NCBI RefSeq assembly: GCF_018613695.1
Contig: NZ_JAGGPR010000006.1
Location: 1 to 64,000, forward strand
DNA from: Arthrobacter sp. ISL-95
Lineage (GTDB): Bacteria; Actinomycetota; Actinomycetes; Actinomycetales; Micrococcaceae
Direction of reading: 5' to 3'
DNA: 64,000 nt
A program made the translations under genes and the position numbers. The stretch's first letter is position 1. Each line of letters opens with the position of its first letter. This document shows positions 62,150-64,000 of this stretch, piece by piece. The notes under the pieces are model-generated. The model made no database searches and had not been told where the DNA came from. It saw nothing but the letters and a program-made list of their open reading frames with translations.

Positions 62150-63057
62150 GGCGGGCGGCACTCCTTGCCCTCATCGCGGTGGCTGGGCTGGTTTTGTCCG
62201 GTTGCTCCCAACCCGGGACGCCGGAGAAACCGCAGGTAGTGGTGACCACCAACATCCTGGGAGACGTCACCAGAGAAGTCCTCGGCGACCAGGTTGAGGT
62301 TACTACTCTGATGCAGCCCAACGCTGATCCGCACTCCTTCGAAATTTCGGCACAGCAAGCTGCCCTCATGGGCAGCGCTGACCTGGTGGTTTCCAATGGC
62401 CTGGGTCTGGAGGAAGGGCTGCAGCAGCACCTGGACCGGGCCGTGAAAGCCGGCGCACCAGTGCTGGCGGCGGGTGACGTCGTCGACGTCGTCCCTTACA
62501 GCTCCGGCGACGCCGAAGGGACGCCCGATCCCCATTTGTGGACCGATCCGGCAGCGATGATCGATGTCGTGGACGCCGTCGAAGATGCCGCACGCGACAT
62601 CGAAGGGATCGATCCCACGAAGCTTGCTTCCAGCGCTGCGGCATACCGGGACAAGCTCACCGAACTGGACGAGGAAATGATCGGGGCCTTTGCCGCCATT
62701 CCCAAAGAACGGCGGGCGTTGGTCACAAATCACCATGTTTTTGGCTACCTCGCCAAACGCTTCGACTTTCAGGTTGTTGGTGCGGTCATTCCCGGGGGGA
62801 CCACGTTGGCGGCACCGAGTGCTGCTGATCTGCGCCAACTCAGCCAGGCCATCCGTGGTGTCGGTGTGCGCACCATCTTTGCGGACTCGTCCCAGCCCGA
62901 CCGGCTGGTGCAAGTCCTCGCCAGCGAAGCCGGCGTCAACGTAGAGGTTGAACAGCTCTTCACCGAGTCACTGACAGGACCCGATGGCGGCGCGGAAACC
63001 TATCTGGACATGATGCGCGCCAACACTGAGCGCATCGTCTCCGGGCTTAAACCCTGA
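62146..63057 (+). CDS. aztC: Zinc ABC transporter substrate-binding lipoprotein AztC
   Basis: 303 residues from GTG 62146, overlapping the preceding stop by 4 bases. Signal peptide ends LVLSGC (Cys20). The ZnuA-like fold shows NADPHSFEISAQQ (first zinc His), ALVTNHHVFGYLA (second) and TIFADSSQPDRLV (Asp region). It lacks the long His-rich loop of ZnuA, as expected of AztC, which instead depends on AztD. Confidence 0.9.
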   Translation: MRRAALLALIAVAGLVLSGCSQPGTPEKPQVVVTTNILGDVTREVLGDQVEVTTLMQPNADPHSFEISAQQAALMGSADLVVSNGLGLEEGLQQHLDRAVKAGAPVLAAGDVVDVVPYSSGDAEGTPDPHLWTDPAAMIDVVDAVEDAARDIEGIDPTKLASSAAAYRDKLTELDEEMIGAFAAIPKERRALVTNHHVFGYLAKRFDFQVVGAVIPGGTTLAAPSAADLRQLSQAIRGVGVRTIFADSSQPDRLVQVLASEAGVNVEVEQLFTESLTGPDGGAETYLDMMRANTERIVSGLKP

Positions 63058-63104
63058 TCACTTCACCGCACTCCAAACAACACAACAGAATGAGGAACCC
63101 CTAC

Positions 63105-64000
63105 ATGCTCCGCCAAAGAAGCACCCGCCTGGGTGGCATCGCATTGATTGCCGGGATGACACTCCTGGCCTCCGCCTGCGCCAACACCACACCCGGCAGC
63201 ACCACTGCCGCCGGTACGTCCGTTACCCCCGGCGCATCCTCGCCGGATTCGGCCGGGCCGCACGGACGCGTCACCATCTCCTACCCCGGAGGCATCAGCG
63301 TCCTGGACAGCAAAACACTGGAGGTCGTGAAGAAGTTCGACTCCGAGGAATTCACCAGGCTGAACGCTGCCGGGGACGGCCGCCACGTCTTCGTCACCAC
63401 CAAGGCAGGCTTCCAGCTGCTGGACACTGTTGAACCCAAACTCACCGATCTTAGGGTGGATGCAACGGCGGCAGGCCACGTAGTCCGGCACGCCGGCAAC
63501 ACGGTCCTGTTCGACGACGGCACGGGAACCACCACCATCCTCAAGACCGAGGACCTTGCCAAAGCAGAGGGTGCTATTCCCGAAGCGCAGACGTACAAGG
63601 CCGACACAGCCCACCACGGTGTGTCCATTGTGCTCGAAGACGGAAAGCTCCTGACCACCCTGGGGGACAAGACCTCACGCAGCGGAGCCATGGCCCTCGA
63701 ATCCCATGGCGACCACTGGGACAAAGTGGCCGAAAGCAAAGAATGCCCCGGCATCCACGGCGAGGGAACGGCCATGGACGAGGCAGTGATCTTTGGTTGC
63801 GAGGACGGAGCCCTCCTGTACCACCACGGCAAGTTCGAGAAGTTCACGGCCCCGGACAAGTACGGCCGGATGGGCAACGCGTTCGTCTCCGAAACCAGCC
63901 CCATTGTGGTGGGCGACTACAAGACTGATCCGGACGCCGAAGGCTACCTCCTCAACTCCGTAGCGTTGATCGACACCGAGAAGCACACCTTCAACGTGGT
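63105..64000 (+). CDS. aztD: Zinc metallochaperone AztD (partial, runs off the right edge)
   Basis: 298 residues are visible from ATG 63105. Lipoprotein signal ends LLASAC (Cys25). Propeller-like strands follow (GRHVFVTTKAGFQLLDTVEP). The zinc-site region has ALESHGDHWDKV, ECPGIHGEGTA, GCEDGALLYHHGK and KYGRMGNAFVSETSP, all characteristic of AztD. The end lies outside the window. It is the second AztD-type gene of the locus and fits the family better than the first. Confidence 0.88.
   Translation, partial: MLRQRSTRLGGIALIAGMTLLASACANTTPGSTTAAGTSVTPGASSPDSAGPHGRVTISYPGGISVLDSKTLEVVKKFDSEEFTRLNAAGDGRHVFVTTKAGFQLLDTVEPKLTDLRVDATAAGHVVRHAGNTVLFDDGTGTTTILKTEDLAKAEGAIPEAQTYKADTAHHGVSIVLEDGKLLTTLGDKTSRSGAMALESHGDHWDKVAESKECPGIHGEGTAMDEAVIFGCEDGALLYHHGKFEKFTAPDKYGRMGNAFVSETSPIVVGDYKTDPDAEGYLLNSVALIDTEKHTFNV

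Noticed and set aside
1..64000. CRISPR arrays, rRNA genes, complete tRNA genes, prophage genes, integrase
   Set aside because: None seen: no regularly spaced repeats, no rRNA-like sequence, only a tRNA 3' fragment, and no phage structural or integrase protein in any frame.

Overview
The window is high-GC actinobacterial DNA, most like Arthrobacter sensu lato (Arthrobacter/Paenarthrobacter/Pseudarthrobacter). The signs are a mycothione-reductase remnant, the SCO1664/DUF3090/MSMEG_4193 gene trio typical of actinobacteria, a DesA3-type desaturase with its reductase, an IS481-family element of actinobacterial type, and GTG starts with 4-nt ATGA/GTGA overlaps. Species was assigned by recognition only, not by database search.

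Region 1 (1-11.1 kb) is a decaying accessory zone. It holds a partial NAD-dependent epimerase, a broken RHH-antitoxin/Doc-toxin module split by a 1.1-kb IS481-family element with its own frameshifted transposase, a tRNA-Leu-like 3' fragment with terminator (possible old attachment site), five copies of a ~40-bp imperfect palindrome in one orientation bracketing two small oxidoreductase modules, an ECF41 sigma factor with its divergent oxidoreductase target, a broken SDR, a truncated surface protein fused back-to-back with a truncated acetate kinase, a GAF-ANTAR regulator, and a mycothione reductase that has lost its redox-active disulfide.

Region 2 (11.1-24.5 kb) is mostly housekeeping or conserved: a D-2-hydroxyacid dehydrogenase/aminotransferase pair, the SCO1664-DUF3090-phosphatase operon, a GH3 beta-glycosidase, an MGDG-synthase-like glycosyltransferase, the desaturase/reductase pair (desaturase frameshifted), a CbxX-type AAA+ ATPase and a MocR regulator. 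Region 3 (24.5-32.5 kb) centres on aspartate-family amino acids. It has a MocR-divergent DapA-like aldolase with an MFS transporter, an Lrp regulator, and an overlapping hom-aldehyde dehydrogenase-aspartase operon that could convert homoserine to fumarate, followed by a DUF808 membrane protein.

Region 4 (32.6-41.4 kb) is a catabolic cluster for an aromatic compound: extradiol (VOC) dioxygenase, two FAH-fold hydrolases, a cyclase-family hydrolase, a flavin monooxygenase and an ACMSD-like amidohydrolase, divergent from an MFS transporter and LysR gene. Region 5 (41.4-44.6 kb) holds a DJ-1/PfpI protein and a nitrilase-family hydrolase divergent from a second LysR.

Region 6 (44.6-55.7 kb) is a fructan-type operon: LacI regulator, a five-part oligopeptide-type ABC importer, two GH32 fructosidases (one with a Tat signal) and a PfkB kinase. 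Region 7 (55.7-64 kb) holds an aldo/keto reductase, a DHA2 exporter with divergent XRE regulator, and an AztABCD-type zinc-uptake locus with a Zur/Fur-like box and two AztD-like lipoproteins, the last cut by the window edge.

At least eight genes carry frameshifts, stops or deletions. Some may be true decay and some single-base ones could be sequence errors.
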